NCBI RefSeq assembly: GCF_028372415.1
Contig: NC_092878.1
Span: 26,332,903 to 26,396,902, forward strand
Source of the DNA: Notamacropus eugenii
Lineage: Eukaryota; Chordata; Mammalia; Diprotodontia; Macropodidae
DNA: 64,000 nucleotides
Reading direction: 5' to 3'
Numbering within the stretch: the first letter of the stretch is position 1; the number at the start of each line of letters is the position of its first letter. A program made the position numbers and the translations under genes. Shown here piece after piece: positions 33,959 through 45,460 of the stretch. Under the pieces are notes generated by a model, which was not told where the DNA came from, made no database searches, and was given only the letters and a program-made list of their open reading frames with translations.

Positions 33959-34013
33959 GTCTGTCTCCTACCTTCTTACCTATTCATCTGTCTATTATCT
34001 ATCTACCTACCCA
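33617..34013. repeat. (ATCC/ATCT/ACCT)n tetranucleotide array
   Basis: About 400 bp of CCAT, CTAT, CTAC and CTGT tetramers, with a pure (CTAT)n core at 33,920-33,958. Confidence 0.92.
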
Positions 34014-34076
34014 TCTCTCTCTGTTTCTCTCTGCCTGTCTCTCCATTTCTCTCTGTCTCTCTCTGTCTGTCTCTCC

Positions 34077-34157
<81 letters not shown>
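34014..34157. repeat. (TC)n polypyrimidine tract
   Basis: CT-rich throughout, with an uninterrupted (CT)n run of nearly 80 bp at about 34,079-34,156. Confidence 0.95.
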
Positions 34158-34162
<5 letters not shown>

Positions 34163-34199
34163 CCCCTCCTCATCTAGCTATCATCTACCTAGCTGTCTC

Positions 34200-34316
34200 T
34201 CCATCCTTGCTATTTTTCTCAGAATAGAATGTGAGCTTTTAGAGAGCAGGAACTGTCTCACCTTGTCTAGCACGGGGATTTGCACATAGTAAGCACTTAA
34301 TTAATAAATTAATTAA
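34200..34316 (+). repeat. L2 LINE 3' end
   Basis: 'gagagcaggaactgtctcac' and 'acatagtaagcacttaatta'. Confidence 0.7.
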
Positions 34317-34407
34317 TGGTTTTGCCTCTTGCCCCACCATCCCCACTCCCATCAGTTTCACTCACCCAGTCGAAGGCTTTTGTGTACGCTACCAGGCTTT
34401 CCTCATG

Positions 34408-34426
34408 CCCACCAGGGGGCAGCAAG
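34408..34426 (+). promoter_or_regulatory. Candidate CTCF binding site
   Basis: CCCACCAGGGGGCAGCAAG contains the CTCF core CCACCAGGGGGCAG with no mismatch to the commonly quoted form. It lies in sequence outside the adjacent repeats. Confidence 0.5.
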
Positions 34427-34924
34427 GTTGCAGGAGTCTGGCTGCAGGAGACCAAATGACTCTTTCCCAGCTTCTTAGCCGAGCCCTCTCTCCTTCCTCT
34501 TTGCAACCCCTCTCTCTGGCACCCCTCCAAATTGTAGTACGACCGAGTCTAAAGATTTCACGAGTTGATGGATTGCTAGATCTAGAACTCTACTCAGGGA
34601 CAGAACTAGGAATTTTTGTACCTGGGGTACAAGGAACCCAAAGCACCCCCAATGGGACAGAAACCCTGGGACAAAAGTGATTCAGAGGGGAAGAGCTCAC
34701 CCTAGGGGATCAATTAGTAGCTTCCTATTCCAACTCATTATTGCTGGTTAGGCCTGAGGGGGTGCCTGGTTTGTTCTGTTTATTTTTTTGAGGGGGGGAG
34801 GCTGAAGTGCTTTGCCGCCCTTCATCTCACCCCCTGCAGCCTCTCTGAACGTCCACCCAGCATGTACCTCCACATGCCATCTAGCTAACTACTCTGGCCT
34901 CCTGCATGCCACCAATGGTTTACT

Positions 34925-35115
34925 ATTTCCTTTCTTTTTCCAGGTTCCTTTTTATTTATATAATTAAATGTTTCCCAATTATATATTAAAAAAAATTTTA
35001 ATATCCAATTTTTAAATTTTGAGTTCCAAATGTTTTCACTCCTTCCTGCTCCTCTGACACCTCTTGAGAAGGCCGTCAGCATCCCATAGGTGAAGTCATG
35101 CAAAACATTTCCATA
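34925..35115 (-). repeat. L1 LINE 3' UTR fragment
   Basis: 'aaattttgagttccaaatgt' and 'caaaacatttccatatt' are the inverted L1 3' end. Confidence 0.65.
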
Positions 35116-35437
35116 TTTTGCTACTCCCTTTCTGGACCAGTTCCCTCCAACCTGGACCTGGGCCCCCGGAATCCATGCCCTCAGTCCCTACACAATTTAA
35201 TCTACTCGTTTGGAAATGCCAGCCCTGAAGCTCAGCCTTCTGGATTAGTGACTGAGTGCCGACTGGTTCACTCAGCCCATTAGGGGAACCCAGACCCCAA
35301 ACCACACGTCACCTTCATACCCTATCCACCTGCCACCCAGATCATCACATCATCTGCCTCTCTTTGCACACGGACAGTCTTCCCCTTTTCATCTTTTGCT
35401 CTGGGCGCAGTAATTAAATCAATAGTATTATTGTTTT

Positions 35438-35672
35438 GGCAGCTAGGTGGTGAAGTGCAGTGCTGGGCCCCAGTCAGGAATACTTCTTTTTGGGTTCAAA
35501 TCTGGCCTCAGACCCTTACCATCTATGTGATCCTGGGCAAGACACTTAACCCTGCTTGCCTCAGTTTCCTCATCTGTAAAATGAGCTGGAGAAAGAAGTG
35601 GCAAACCACTCCAGTATCTTTACTAAGAAAATCCCAAATGGGGTCACAAAGAAATAACTCAGCTACAACAGT
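35438..35672 (+). mobile_element. Marsupial CORE-type SINE
   Basis: 'ggcagctaggtggtgaagtg' to 'ccaaatggggtcacaaagaa', full-length. Confidence 0.88.
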
Positions 35673-36639
35673 TACAGATGAGGAAGTAAAAATTCAGAAG
35701 AGTTGGCTTTGCCACTATTCCTAACTCCCCAGTTTAACACATGAAGAAACAGTTCCAGAGAGGATCAAAAAATCTTCCAGTCTAGATCTATGATCTCAAA
35801 ACAAAGACACACACGTAGCTTCAAAGAGTTCAACAGCAAATCAACTTCTGGCCCTCTGAAGAAGACCACGTTGGATCAGGCAGTCAATCAGTCTAGAATT
35901 GAAAGAAACCCTGGCACTTAGCACTCCACACTCAAGACTCACTACTATGTACCTGGCCCATTGTAGCCACTTAGTAATCGATTGATTGATCTGGTCTAAA
36001 CTTCTCACTTTGCTGATGAGGAAAGTAACTGACCTAGAGTTACCTAACTAATAAACTTTTGAGGTGGAATGTGAACCCAGATCCTCGACTCGAGAGCAAG
36101 GGCTTTTTTCCACTGTATCAAAAGGTCACACTGCTAAACAACAGTAGGAGCAGACCTAGTACCCAGTACTCCTTCCACACTGCTGTCTTAACTTGTAAGG
36201 CTGAACCACTTGCCAGCTGTGGCCCCCATCTCTAGCCCTGCTAAACCTTAAGTCCACCCTTTTTGTTTCCCTTGCTTGCCCAAAGATGCTGGTGTGACAC
36301 TGGCCCTGTTGACTTCACTCCTCAACAACGTTCCTATTTCTTTCCCATGCACCATTCCCACTTAAGTCAGAACCTCTCGGTTCCGTGTCCATGCACGGTG
36401 ATGCCGTATTGTTCAGAATGGGAGCCAACCCTGACTTTGATAGAAAAAAGACTAGAAAGAGAGTTGGGAGGAAGAGAGGACAGTATGAAGACATAATGTT
36501 GCAACCCTCAAAGACAGAGGGGGTATTTTATAGCTAGAATCTTAGTCACAGAACATGGACCTAAGAAATCATTTCATCTAGACCCTTCCTATTTACAGAG
36601 GAGGAAACTAAGCCCTAATGGCATCAAGACATGAGAGGT

Positions 36640-36835
36640 AGTGTGGTGCACCAGAATGAACATTGAATCCGGAGTGTCAGAGGCTGTGGGTTCAAATCCC
36701 ACCTCTGATGAGAACTACCTGGGTGACCTTGGACGAGTCACTCAGTTTTCTCATCTACAAAAAAGGGAGCTGGACTAAATGGACTTTGAGATACTTTCTA
36801 GCTCTAGACTTATGATTCCAATGAAATGACTTGAT
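36640..36835 (+). repeat. MIR-type SINE
   Basis: 'gtgggttcaaatcccacctc', 'gggtgaccttggacgagtca' and 'ctttctagctctagacttat'. Confidence 0.75.
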
Positions 36836-37059
36836 CCAAATCATATAGCCTGAAGGTGGAAAAGGCAGATCTAGAACTCGTCCCCTTACCCCCAGGCTAG
36901 TACTTAGTTTCTCCATTTTCTCACCCCTATGTCACTGAATTCAGCATGTTCCTTGGGGCCCCCAAATCAATGAAATAAACATTTTTCTCTACCCCTTGTG
37001 GAGGCCAAGCACTGCGCTACTAAGTACTGGGGATACGAAGCTGGATAGCTCATGAGATC

Positions 37060-37270
37060 AACAGACAAAGCGCTGGAGTTGGGAATCAGTTGGACTTGGT
37101 TGGGTTCAAATCCTGCCGCAAACACTTGCTGGCTGTGTAACCCCAGGCACGTCACTTAACCTCTATCTGCCTCAGTCCTTTATCCATAAAATAGGGATGA
37201 TAATAACACCTACCTCACAAAGGATAAAATGAGATATTTGTAAAGCACTTTGTAAAGTGCTTAAAACACT
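37060..37270 (+). repeat. MIR-type SINE
   Basis: 'ggttcaaatcctgccgcaaa', 'ataatacacctacctc'-like core and 'tttgtaaagcactttgtaaa'. Confidence 0.7.
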
Positions 37271-37334
37271 GAAAAATTCTAGCTATTAGTATAAAAACAA
37301 AAATAGAAATATCCTTGCCCTGAACACACACTGT

Positions 37335-37575
37335 TGATCAGTCATTTTGGTCACATCCAACTTTTTGTGGCCCCATTCAAGGTTTTTTGGCAGAGATACT
37401 GGAGTGGTTTGTCATTTCCCTCTCCAGCTCATTTTACAGATGAGGAAACTGAGGCAAACTGGGTGAAGTGACTTGCTCAGGGTCACACGGCTAGGATGTG
37501 TCTGAGGCCAGATTTCAACTCAGGAAGATGAGTCTTCCAAGGCACAACATTCAGTCCACTGGATCACCTAGCTGC
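37335..37575 (-). mobile_element. Marsupial CORE-type SINE
   Basis: 'gatcagtcattttggtcaca' to 'actggatcacctagctgc', inverted. Confidence 0.88.
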
Positions 37576-37999
37576 CTTGTACACAGATCAATACAAACTG
37601 CAAAGGAAATAGAAAGTAATTTCAGGTTACAGGAGAGAGCCCCAAGGAGTTTTGAAAGTGGGTGATTGAAAAAGGTGGCATTGGACCTGAGCCTTGAAGG
37701 AAGCTGTGGGGATTCCAAGAGGGTGATGAGGAGCTAAAGCATTGCAGGCCTGGGCGGGGGGGGGGGCCAGGAAAGAGCGGCAGATGGGACAGTCTGTGCA
37801 AATGGAACGTGGGATCTATGAAGAATACCTACTAGGCAGTTTTGGATGAAATACCAGAGGGAATCACATGAAAGTATTCCAGAAAGGTGGGCTGCAGTCA
37901 GCTTGGGAAGGGCTTTAAATACCAAACAGGGGTATTATCCTTGAGGTAATAAAGAGAAATGAAGCTTTTTGAGCAGAGGAGTGACATTATTACTTTCAA

Positions 38000-38160
38000 A
38001 TTTACATACACACGTTCCTTGCATTAACTCTATGACACGGGTAGTGAATATAGTTTTCCCCATTCTGTAGAGAAAACTGAGTCTCTAGAACTAGAGCCCT
38101 GGTTCACAAAACTGGTAAGTGTCTGAGTTAGGATTCAGAGTCCTAAGCCTTGAGAACGTT
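38000..38160 (-). repeat. MIR-type SINE
   Basis: 'gcattaactctatgacacgg' through 'ttcacaaaactggtaagtgt', diverged and inverted. Confidence 0.5.
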
Positions 38161-38164
38161 AGAT

Positions 38165-38395
38165 GGTGCAGTATCTAGAGCAGCAGACATGGAGTCCAGA
38201 ATACCTGGGTTTGAAGCTGGCCTCAGACAATCACCAGCTGTATAACTTAAGGCAAGGCATTTAACCTCCCGAAGCCTCAGTTTCCTCATCTGTAAAATGG
38301 AGATTATAACACCTACCTCCCAGAGCTATCATGTGGATAAAATGACATAATATTTGTTAAGTGCTTTGCAAACCTCAAAGTATTATCATTATCCA
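38165..38395 (+). repeat. MIR-type SINE
   Basis: 'gcctcagtttcctcatctgt', 'cacctacctcccagagctat' and 'gttaagtgctttgcaaacct'. Confidence 0.75.
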
Positions 38396-39080
38396 AACCC
38401 AACACGTTACCCTCTGTTCACCTGGTTGCCTCCAATGACACTGTTCTGATGGCATCAAGCCCCAAAACACTACAGGGTCCCCTCAATGGCATCCGTGATC
38501 ACTTGGAAGAGACAGGCTTAATCCAAAAAAAATAATGCAAAGTATCTTTTGTTCACATTTTTATTATATGTAATTGGTCCCCGCAGCCCATTGAGTTAGC
38601 CTATCAGTACAGATAAGGAATCTGAGGCCTGAAGAGATTGACTTTCCTGTGGCCACCCAGGGAGTAAGTGGGAGAAATCACACCAGATCCTGGGACTCCA
38701 CTGAGCCAAGCTAGAGCAAACAAGTGAATAAGAAGCACCTACTCAGCAGCACTGGCCTCTGCAAAACAATAAGGACACAAAGATGGAAGCATGAATCAAA
38801 ACAATCCCCCCTTCTGTTGGGGAAAGGAGCAGAACTGGCTGAGAGGAAAACAGTGAGCTATCTGCGTTTGGAAATGATGTAGGACTCTGAGGGCCCTCCA
38901 AGCTGCTCTCTGACCCCAAAACTTATTTTTTAAAAACACCAGTATCTCCAGGGCATAGCACATCTCTGTGAGTCATAGAACACCACAAACTGCAAAGAAT
39001 CCAAATTGGGACAAATATGGCTTTGGTTTATTACCAACCATGATCTGCACACATGAAGTGGCCTAAAAACTGTCACCTAC

Positions 39081-39264
39081 CAGGGGTGAGGAACCTGTGG
39101 CCTGGAGGCCACATATGGCCCTCAAGGTCCTCAGGTACGGCCCTTTGACTAAATCCAAACTTCACAGTACAGGTCTAATTTGTTCAAAGGATTCAGTCAA
39201 AGGGCCACACTCAAGGACCTAGAGGGCCACATGTGGACTCAAGTCCACAGATTTCCTGCCCTTG
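39081..39264. mobile_element. Palindromic hAT-type non-autonomous DNA transposon, copy 2
   Basis: Left end 'caggggtgaggaacctgtgg' mirrors right end 'ccacagatttcctgcccttg'. The inner arms share 'ccacatatggccctcaaggt' and its complement with copy 1. It is 184 bp, with losses around the central hairpin. Confidence 0.8.
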
Positions 39265-39469
39265 ACTTAAGAAATATGATTGGAAAATATGTCTGATCAA
39301 CCATATATTGAGAGCCAGAGGTACTCATTAGACAACCCAAATACAGAACTGGTAGCCTAGGATGTTAGTTGTGTTTTGTTTTGTTGTGTTAAATTGAGAG
39401 GAAGGTCTCAAGCATGTTGGGTAGATATTTTGGGGAGGGAGAGTAGATCGAGTTTTTGGAGTCAGGAAC

Positions 39470-39630
39470 ACCTGGGGTTCAAGACCCTCCTGAAACACTA
39501 CCGGTGTGACCATGGGCCTGTCATTTCTCTTTTGTGAGTCTCAGTTTCCCTCTCTGTAAAAAGAATGGATTGGATTAGAGAGTTTCTGATATCCTTTAAG
39601 CTTTAAATCTTTGAACTGATGATCTATAAT
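39470..39630 (+). repeat. MIR-type SINE
   Basis: 'gtgtgaccatgggcctgtca' and 'gatatcctttaagctttaaa' in sense order. Confidence 0.6.
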
Positions 39631-40594
39631 CCTAATTGCTGAGCCAGGTGAGAGACCTGGGCAGAGACTCTGATATCTAAGTTTTCTATTTCCCCAAGAC
39701 CAAAAAAGTGGACTTAAAATAAATATTATGGTTATTACCAACCATTAATAACAATTTATTTGAATATCCAGGGACCTAGTCAGGGAAAGATAAATGTTGA
39801 TGGGATCACAAATAAAGAGAAGAGAAGGGAAGACCTGGTGTCTGAGACCTAGTACACCTGGGAAGGCCTGGGGTAAGCTACTCCAGTGCTGCTAAGCCCT
39901 TGGTATTTAGGAAAAGGAAATGAAAGGGGTGGGGAAGGAGACAGGTGCCACTCCCAAAAGAACTTTGGCTTCTTTCACAGTTGCCTCTGGGTGGATTCCA
40001 TGTTATTCACCCTTCATTTTCTGAAGACATGGGAAGAATCTCATTCTAGAGCCAGCCACTCTTAAGTGAGCTTCAATGAAAAGTCTCAGACTCCAATTTT
40101 ATGTTTGTTTAAAGTTTATGGAGATTTAATCTATTTGTACTACCACTATCTGTGTTTCTCTTTATAAATAATTATAAGTTCTTGGAAACAAAGGCTGTCA
40201 GAGACAGAGAGTTGAAAGGAATCTCAGTGGTCTGTGCCCTAACCACTCCCACTCCCTCCCCACCCTTCCATCCTGGCTCACCTGCCCCGAGATGGTTGGA
40301 AACATTGACAACTTTGAGCCAGGTACAGAACGGTGTGTGATTTTATTGATTGGGCTTGGCAGGAGATGAGCATGTTCGTGTCAGTTAGCTTCCTAGGGGT
40401 GTAGTCCAAACCCCATAATAACCTGCCCACACCCTAACGCCACCCTAGGCTAAGCCTGCCTAGCTCAGCCCAACCCTGAAATTGAAAGTCTTAAGGAAAG
40501 GCTACCAAAAGGGAATTTATTCCCAGTATATCCAGAAATATCAGGGACAGATTCCCCACTCCTCTCTATCCCTAACCTTCAACGGATCCTAGAT

Positions 40595-40670
40595 GTAGAG
40601 CTGGAAGAGACCTTAGAGGTCATCTAGTCCAACTCCTTCATTTTACAGATGAGGAAACTGAGGCCCAGAT
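40595..40670. repeat. CR1/L3- or MIR-like fragment
   Basis: 'gagaccttagaggtcatcta' then 'gtccaactccttcatttta'. Very common in mammals; I am unsure which family it belongs to. Confidence 0.5.
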
Positions 40671-40677
40671 GGGGCTA

Positions 40678-40915
40678 TATGATAATAGTAGCATGTATAT
40701 GGTGCTTTAAAGTTTGCAAAGTGCTTTACAAATATTATCTCCTTTTAACCTTATAACAACCCTGGGAAGGGAGTGCTATTATTATCCCTATTTCACTGAT
40801 GAAGAAACTGAGGTAAATGGGGGATCAGTGACTTGCCCAGGGTCACACATCTCAGGGTCTGAGGCCAGATTTGAACGCAGGTCCTCCTGACTCCAGGCCA
40901 CCTAGCTGGCCCTTA
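40678..40915 (-). repeat. MIR-type SINE, well preserved
   Basis: 'atggtgctttaaagtttgca', 'aaaccttataacaacc'-like core, 'gtgacttgcccagggtcaca' and 'actccaggccacctagct'. Confidence 0.8.
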
Positions 40916-41249
40916 CCAAGCCTTTCTTTGCTAACATTTCTTAGTGCCAATTTCAGCTGTGCAATCCTCATTTCTCCCCATCCTGATAATAACAAAACAC
41001 TTTGGAGGTTGGTGAAGCACGTTACATACACTACTCCATTTGAGTGAGTGGGTACTGCAGGTGTTATCAGTCCCATTCTCCATATGGGGAAGCTGAGGCA
41101 CAGAGAGCCATAAGTGACTTGTCTATTCAGGGTTTGAAACAAACTTCAGTTCCTTTGTTCTCTCTGCAACCTCTCATGGAAACTTCCATTACCCTGTGGG
41201 TGTTTTGGAATATGAAATGTTGATTCTTTAGGATTGTGCTGCTCCACGT

Positions 41250-41395
41250 GTACACATTGCTTCCACCATAGAACATAAAGTCCTTGAGGGCAGGGACTGT
41301 TTCATTGGTATCTCTGTATCCTCAGCCCCTAGCACTATGCCCAGAACATCGTAGGTCCTTAATAAATGCTTGTTTATTTTAGTCTTTGGATAAGT
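41250..41395 (+). repeat. L2 LINE 3' end
   Basis: 'gtccttgagggcagggactg', 'ctcagcccctagcactatgc' and 'ttaataaatgcttgttt'. Confidence 0.8.
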
Positions 41396-41504
41396 CTGCT
41401 TTCTGTAGCTCAGTTTCCTCATGTGGGAAATGAAAACATTGGATTCTGTGCTCCCATAAAGTCCTGTCTACCTCTGTTCTCTGATCAGAGGACCTTTCTA
41501 GTTC

Positions 41505-41665
41505 TGGCATTAGATGGAATGTGAGCTGGTATTATTAGTAGTCTCAACTCTGACTCTGATTTGCTTTCTGACCTTAGACAAGTCTTTTCCCATCTTGGCC
41601 TCAATTTCTCAACCCTATAAAGGGTTGGAGTAGATGTTCTCTGTAATGATCTATTTAGTTCTAAC
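41505..41665 (+). repeat. MIR-type SINE
   Basis: 'gaccttagacaagtcttttc' and 'gatctatttagttctaac'. Confidence 0.55.
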
Positions 41666-41719
41666 ATTTATTTCATAGTCACACAGAAGGATAGCTTCTC
41701 AGAACTTTGAGGGACCTCA

Positions 41720-42236
41720 GAGGGTGTCTGGTAGTCTGGTAGACTGTTAACCACTTGAAGCTCATACAATTGGACCACAATAGGTCCCTGACCAAGCTCC
41801 ACCTAATGGTGGTATTTTGGGCCCTCCTAGCTTTGAGTGATTTTAGAGAGAATGTCAATGGTAACTGATTCTCTTTGAAACAGCAACCCTGAGGGTCTGC
41901 CTCTCCCAACTTGATTGTTTTGTTTTGTTTTTAATTAAAGAGGACAACCCTTATCTCACTTATTAAAGCTGCAAGGCCAATTCCCTGAATGGGCATTACC
42001 TCACTTTAAGTAAGTACCTGAAAAGGCCTTACCCTAAAAGGGCAATGATCTCCCATTGCTTCCTGGGCCATCTCCAGTTATCCTGATGAACATCTGACCA
42101 CCAGACCCAGATGCCTCTGGAAGAGAAAGTGATGCTGGTGACCTTCCACAGCCCTCCTTCACTCAAATCAAAGTCAACTGCAAATCATGTCATCATTTCC
42201 CTGATGTCACAATTCTCTTCAAAAATGAACCAATAT
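41720..42236 (+). repeat. Composite repeat C1 (novel 5' module plus SINE-type 3' tail)
   Basis: About 500 bp that aligns end to end with 55,165-55,646. Shared landmarks are 'gaagctcata', 'agcaaccctgagg', 'gggcattacctcactt', 'tctcccattgcttcctgggc' and 'agtcaactgcaaatcatgtc'. The last 180 bp match the tail of the SINE at 44,854. Confidence 0.75.
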
Positions 42237-42239
42237 AAC

Positions 42240-43040
42240 CTAACCATTTGAGGACAGAGATGGCCTCACGTCTTTGTATTTTTATCACTTGGCATAGTAT
42301 GTGGCACCTTATAAATTGTCTCTGACTGACTGATTTGTTGATTAATTAATTCACAGCCACATAGGATCACTGGAAGACTTTTTTGGCCTGTTTCTGGCTA
42401 TAGGAATTCCCAGTGTGGAAACTCCTTCCATCTATGCATATCAGGCATGAGAGGAAGTCTATAATTATATAATTAGGGAGTTGTCTGGCTCATTAAGAGG
42501 TTAAATGACTTGCCAGTGGTCACACAGAGCTGTACTTGAACCCAGAGGTAATAATACAAATATCTACCAGATCCTCCTTATCCTTATCCCTAATAGGTTT
42601 GGTCAGTTTTTCCCTAAAAAGCAAAATAACTGCCACCAAGAATTCATCCCTCTTCCTACCTCTGACTATATTTTTGTATTTAGAGCTTCCTAGTCACCTA
42701 AGGACATGAAAAAGCCCTTCATATTTGGACTGCTTTGAGTCAGCTAGTCTGCTCTGATGACCAGACATGATCCCTAATTGGCCCAGGTCATATTTCCCAT
42801 CCATTCGCACTGGTCATTTTGTCGTCTGCCCTGCTGGTGTGCACATACTGTTTCCCATCCACTCCCTGTTTTCCATTTCTTGCCCTAGAAACAGTCATAA
42901 AATCAATAACTTTTGGAAAGACCATGATGACAGACTTACCCTATGATTCTACTTACTGTCTCTTACTATCATAAAGACTCCCTTCCCTGGCCATCACTCC
43001 CCTAAATATATTGTCTCACCCATTAGAACATAATTTTCTT
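42240..43040. other. Mostly unassigned intergenic sequence
   Basis: Contains probable old L2/MIR debris but nothing I can place with confidence, and no coding exon. Confidence 0.4.
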
Positions 43041-43044
43041 GATG

Positions 43045-43120
43045 GCAGTCAGCAAGCATTAATTAAGTGCTTATTGTGTGCTAGGCAATGTACTAAAACA
43101 TTGGTGTTACAAAGGAAGGT
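43045..43120 (-). repeat. L2 LINE 3' fragment
   Basis: 'agcattaattaagtgcttat' then 'tgtgtgctaggcaatgtact'. Confidence 0.6.
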
Positions 43121-43124
43121 TAAG

Positions 43125-43242
43125 GGGCATCTAGGTGGAATAGTGGATAGAGCACCAACCCTGGTGTCAGAAGGACCTGAGTGCAAATTTGGTCTCAGAC
43201 ATTTACTGGCTGTATGACCCTGGGCAAGTCACAACTCTAATT
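43125..43242 (+). mobile_element. Marsupial tRNA-headed SINE, short copy
   Basis: 'ggcatctaggtggaatagtg' to 'gtatgaccctgggcaagtca'. Confidence 0.85.
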
Positions 43243-43266
43243 TCCTTAAATATACACACATATGCG

Positions 43267-43267
<1 letters not shown>

Positions 43268-43300
<33 letters not shown>
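43268..43300. repeat. (CA)n microsatellite
   Basis: Pure CA run downstream of the SINE, within its degenerate tail. Confidence 0.95.
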
Positions 43301-43304
<4 letters not shown>

Positions 43305-44047
43305 CACATAAGAAGGATAAAAAAAAAAACCCTTGCCTTTGTATCCCATGTGAAGCATGATGCTTAGTACATAGTGGCACTTAGTAAATTATTTTTATTT
43401 TATTATTTTCATTTTTCAGTCATTGTTTCACTCATTCATTAATTCCGTATTGTAAGAGAGCCTTTAAAATAGAATTTTGCTCTACAGTATCAAATATTTT
43501 GGTATCTTTGGGGCCTGGCAACCTTTAATTTGATATTCTGACAACTCTGGCCTTCATGGACAAAGGAAATCTAGACATGAATAAGTATGGAAACAACTGC
43601 AGGACAAGTCCTTAACCCTAGACTCCAGTTCTAGTTCAAGGAATTTGACTCGGAGGCCCCCTTCTAACCCTCAGTTTGGCACGCTACCTATGATTACAGA
43701 AGGAACATGGTACTTGCCTAATATGCTATCAAGACTTTTTTTTGAACCCTAGCTGTATCCGTCATACTTAACTAGATAATGCAGATATAGAAGTGTTTCA
43801 AGGCACAAAGTCCTTTCCCTCAAAATATTTACATTATATCTCAGAAGATAAGCCACAAACACACCTATGTGTGTATATGAAAACTATGGTTTTATTACTG
43901 CAGTAGACTCCCTTTACCTAATACCTAATGACCATCTGTGATTCAGCAGATAATCTTAGGGGGTTCCTTAAGATATAGATACAACAAGGGACTCATGGCC
44001 ACAAAACCATAAATAGGGTGGGACTGTAGGAGCATTGCCCCAGAGTG

Positions 44048-44048
<1 letters not shown>

Positions 44049-44099
<51 letters not shown>
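44049..44099. repeat. (TG)n microsatellite
   Basis: About 50 bp of pure TG. Confidence 0.95.
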
Positions 44100-44101
<2 letters not shown>

Positions 44102-44850
44102 GTGTGTTTGTCCTTCGTTGCCTTAAGAGAAATAATGACATGACTTTTGTTTCGAGTGAGGAAGGGCTGAGGGGTATCTTAAGTCCTTAGGTGCTTCAGC
44201 AAGAAAAAACAGGTGAACTTAGTGCCTTAGTTACTTTTAAAAGGAAGTCATCACCTGGAGCACTTTCCTTTCCATTTTCCCAGTGTCCCACTCCCTGTGT
44301 ATACCAGATAAGATCCTCAGTGAATCAACTCAGTGTGTCCCAGGGTGTCTATCTTCCCACTGCAAAGCAATATTCTGGGGTCTCTGCCCCCAAAACTAAA
44401 TTTGTCTTATTGGTTACTTTGGCTTACCATGTTTTATTGTTTGTCCTTGAAGTAAGTGTGTGTGGGGGGGGGGGGGATTTAATCCTTTCCCTGCCCCCCA
44501 GCTTAGTTGATGTAATCATAGATGATAATGTGTTAATGTATTAATAAGGTGTTAATACCTAATGTTCTTTCTACAAAGTGTGAAGACTTGTCTCTGCTGG
44601 AATTAGAGGAACAGCTTGGAATTGACTGGCCTGAAAATTTGGCCATCCTCCTGCCCCACACCCCATATTCCCAAGACTTTTAAAAAGACTGAATTACTGC
44701 TTCAACAGCCAGTTTCTCAATTCCAACAAGCTACTAACTACTGAGAACTAGCTACTGAGAGGAACTCATTCTTGAGGGAGTCAAGGATTTTTCCTCCACC
44801 CCCACCCCCTGCCTTTTTTAAAATGTAGCTGCTGATTCAGTAAGAGAAAC
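44100..44850. other. Unassigned intergenic stretch
   Basis: No repeat family is recognised apart from a 13-bp G-run at 44,464-44,476. The longest open frame (44,191-44,544, 117 codons) has no recognisable domain and is crossed by the G-run, so I do not call it a gene. Confidence 0.45.
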
Positions 44851-44853
44851 GAT

Positions 44854-45160
44854 GGGCAGCTAGGTGGTGCAGTGGATAGAGCAGGAGTCAGGAGGACCTG
44901 AGTTCAAATTTCACCTCAGACACTTGGCACTCACTAGCTGTGTGACTTTGGGCAAGGCACTTAACCCCAACTGCCTCATCCTGGGTCATCCCCAGTCATC
45001 CTGATGAATATCAAGTCACTGGATTCAGATGGCTCTGGAGGAGAAGTGAGGCTGGTGACTGTACAGCCCTCCCTCACTCAAAACAAAGTCAAATGCAAGT
45101 CATGTCATTATTTCTCTCATGGCATGGTCTTCTTCGGCAACAAAGGAGAAACACACACTG
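44854..45160 (+). mobile_element. Marsupial tRNA-headed SINE with long 3' tail
   Basis: 'gggcagctaggtggtgcagt' head joined to a tail beginning 'ctcatcctgggtcatcccca' and ending 'ggcaacaaaggagaaacaca'. Flanking AAGAGAAA at 44,842-44,849 and 45,161-45,168 is a probable target-site duplication. Confidence 0.9.
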
Positions 45161-45219
45161 AAGAGAAATAATCCAGAAATTAGAGAGGGCCCAATTGAAG
45201 GAGTAAAGAAAGGTGCTCT

Positions 45220-45460
45220 AGAGTCTAGACTAGCAAAATTTTTGGTCTCAGAACCTCTTTTACATTCTTAAAAAATATTGAGGACTTCTCCAAAGAGTTT
45301 TTATTTTTATGGGTTAAAGTTATCGATACTTACCATATTAGAAATTAAAGTGCTTTCATCTTATTTTGAAAACAGTTTTGACCTCATTAACTCCCTACAA
45401 GAATCTTAGAGACCCCCAAGAATCTCTGGACCACTCTTAGAGAACTGCTACTTTAGACAG
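45220..45460. repeat. hAT-like DNA transposon relic
   Basis: 'tttttggtctcagaacctct' and 'tatcgatacttaccatatta' near one end with 'tctctggaccactcttagag' near the other match a mammal-wide hAT-type element. Family name not recalled. Confidence 0.55.

Larger units (their letters stand above)
36965..38000 (-). repeat. L2 LINE split by MIR and SINE insertions
   Basis: L2 pieces lie at 36,965-37,060 ('gcactgcgctactaagtact') and 37,585-38,000 ('ttgaaggaagctgtgggg', 'gaagggctttaaataccaaa', 'gcagaggagtgacatta'). Younger elements lie between them. A 13-bp G-run lies near 37,755. Confidence 0.7.

Noticed and set aside
36670-36740. tRNA-like B-box sequence (ggttcaaatcc) as a possible tRNA gene
   Set aside because: It lies within a MIR SINE. 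No cloverleaf with paired acceptor stem can be drawn, and the same holds for the other SINE heads.
44191-44544. 117-codon open frame on the plus strand
   Set aside because: No recognisable domain, no splice context, and it crosses a G-homopolymer. Its length is within chance for 64 kb.
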